A stretch of DNA of 64,000 nt, from the NCBI GenBank assembly GCA_017937705.1, contig JAGBDC010000025.1, positions 1-64,000 of the forward strand. Reading direction: 5' to 3'. Both the position numbers and the translations under genes were made by a program. The notes beneath the pieces are model-generated. The model was not told where the DNA came from. It worked only from the letters and a program-made list of their open reading frames with translations, and did not search any database. Every line of letters starts with the position of its first letter. Position 1 is the stretch's first letter. This document shows, piece by piece, positions 62,817 through 64,000 of the stretch. This stretch comes from Alphaproteobacteria bacterium (GTDB lineage: Bacteria > Pseudomonadota > Alphaproteobacteria > RF32 > CAG-239).

Positions 62817-62986
62817 AAGCTGGAAATTTAATGTGTTAATAATTTTTTCTTATGGACAAAAATATATCCTTAATAGTTAAAAAAGTCAATTTTTTTATTA
62901 AAGTAATTATAAATTAATTGATTTTTTAACTTTTTATAGTAGGTTATAGTCCAACTATCAGTGTATCAAAATTTTATGAGGTAAAG

Positions 62987-63730
62987 ATGGAAACGCAAAC
63001 TTTAGCAGATGTTGCAAACGGCAGTTCTATGTCAATGTGGGATATGATTTGGAATTCGGACTTTGTTACTCAAGTCGTGATGATAGGTTTGATTTTAGCT
63101 TCGGTGTGGTCGTGGGCTATTATTATTGACAAAATCGTTACCTTGCGAGATGTGAAACAGCGTTCTCGCAGTTTTGAATCTAAGTTTTGGTCAGGCGGTT
63201 CGTTGGATAAACTTTATGAAAATATTGATAACAAGCCTGATAGCCCTATGGCAGCAATGTTTGTTGCGGCAATGAGAGAATGGCGTCGTACCAATATTAT
63301 GAAATCAAAAACAGATAGGGGGTTGAGAGGAGTTTCTTTGCAGCAACGAATTGAAAAGGCTATGGCTGTTTCAATGGATAAGGAAATAGAAGTTCTTGAT
63401 ACCAAAATGGGTTTTTTGGCGTCTACCGGTTCAGTTGCTCCGTTAGTAGGATTATTTGGTACTGTTTGGGGAATTATTGATTGCTTTAATGCTATCGCAG
63501 CTACACAAAGCAATTCTTTAGCGGCTATTGCCCCCGGTATTGCCGAAGCTCTTTATACAACTGCATTCGGTTTGATTGCGGCTATTCCGGCTTGGGTTGC
63601 TTATAATAAAATTTCTGCTGATATTGATAGTTATGCAAACAGACTTGAAAATTTTTCTGCAGAATTTTCAAGCATTTTATCTCGTGAAATTGATGATACT
63701 GCAATTAGGGCTGATATGGCAGGTGAATAA
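62987..63730 (+). CDS. tolQ: Tol-Pal system protein TolQ
   Basis: A 247-residue inner-membrane stator of the Tol motor, MotA/TolQ/ExbB family. Three membrane helices (VVMIGLILASVWSWAII; TGSVAPLVGLFGTVWGIID; ALYTTAFGLIAAIPAWVAY) are visible, with the conserved LGLFGTVWGI-type proton path. AGGTAAAG precedes the ATG. Its stop overlaps the tolR start (TAATG). It energises outer-membrane constriction at division. Confidence 0.96.
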   Translation: METQTLADVANGSSMSMWDMIWNSDFVTQVVMIGLILASVWSWAIIIDKIVTLRDVKQRSRSFESKFWSGGSLDKLYENIDNKPDSPMAAMFVAAMREWRRTNIMKSKTDRGLRGVSLQQRIEKAMAVSMDKEIEVLDTKMGFLASTGSVAPLVGLFGTVWGIIDCFNAIAATQSNSLAAIAPGIAEALYTTAFGLIAAIPAWVAYNKISADIDSYANRLENFSAEFSSILSREIDDTAIRADMAGE

Positions 63731-64000
63731 TGGCATATTTGTTGCGTTCAAAAACAAATCGCCGCAGAAGTCGTCGTAATGCCGAGGTTAATATGACTAA
63801 CCTCATGGATATTATGATGGTTTTGTTGGTGGTCTTTATGGTTACGGCGCCGATGATGACATCGGGTATTGCTCTTGATTTGCCTAAGGTGGGAGGTCAA
63901 AATTTGGCCGGAAAAGAAACAACATTAAATATCAGTGTTGATGAAGCCGGATATTATTATATCGGTAAAGAAGAAATTCCTGCCGATGAAATTGTTAATA
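63730..64000 (+). CDS. tolR: Tol-Pal system protein TolR, partial
   Basis: The first 90 codons of TolR, cut by the window end. A basic N-terminus is followed by the single membrane helix with the conserved Asp (NLMDIMMVLLVVFMVTAPMM), then the start of the periplasmic domain. It partners TolQ as the proton-driven stator. The start overlaps the tolQ stop. Confidence 0.95.
   Translation, partial: MAYLLRSKTNRRRSRRNAEVNMTNLMDIMMVLLVVFMVTAPMMTSGIALDLPKVGGQNLAGKETTLNISVDEAGYYYIGKEEIPADEIVN

Overview
The window reads as a stretch of an AT-rich alphaproteobacterial chromosome, probably from a gut or other host-associated lineage. Alphaproteobacterial markers are gcrA, lpxI beside lpxA and lpxB, the order rpoZ-rsh-DUF2062-acpS-lepB-rnc-era, prmC next to a DUF4167 gene, an RpoH-type sigma-32, and bamE divergent from DUF177-rpmF-plsX-fabH-ihfA-merR. 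The gut or host assignment is inference from composition, Bacteroidales-looking accessory genes and a Chlamydia-like arginine system.

Layout. 1-9274: the end of one autotransporter, lipid A genes lpxA-lpxI-lpxB, a cluster of short palindromic repeats, then an 1800-residue autotransporter on the minus strand. 9467-13619: ruvC, an orphan gene, a perR-like regulator with rubrerythrin, gcrA, and an unrecognised exported protein. 13726-20248: the stringent response, acyl-carrier, signal peptidase, RNase III and Era operon, then a convergent SGNH hydrolase. 20411-25426: accessory stretch with two outer-membrane-barrel paralogues, a Fic protein beside tRNA-Leu(CAG), an exported Hsp20-like protein and two paralogous orphans. 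25478-29009: arginine antiporter, pyruvoyl arginine decarboxylase and a divergent OprB-type porin, together a complete Aax-like arginine uptake and decarboxylation system. 29032-38455: an exported possible cysteine hydrolase, a retropepsin / 7TM / ATP-grasp cluster, cyclophilin, and an RND efflux pair. 38493-47970: membrane orphans, a cation efflux protein, a CoaD-HD fusion, fhs, a cytosolic zincin-like protein, an MFS transporter and a SlyB-like lipoprotein. 48111-54492: asnS, rpoH, prmC, DUF4167, a phosphoesterase and a GNAT protein. 54495-64000: merR, ihfA, fabH, plsX, rpmF and DUF177 on minus; bamE, ruvA, ruvB, ybgC, tolQ and tolR on plus, with two paralogous lipoprotein genes inserted between ybgC and tolQ.

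The core genes are mostly preceded by Shine-Dalgarno sequences, and several of the longest open frames had to be shortened to fit these. A second class of about ten genes (10023, 20411, 21101, 24336, 24962, 38493/38964, 40971, 60964, 61938) lacks Shine-Dalgarno sequences, has AT-rich leaders often carrying TATTAAC, uses more C- and G-ending codons, and often carries a TTTTGTCTA element upstream. This dispersed, possibly foreign or co-regulated class is the most unusual feature of the window. Other points of note are the CoaD-HD fusion, the Aax-like locus with a strong intercistronic hairpin, the exported Hsp20-like protein, and paired repeats at both ends of the fic gene.
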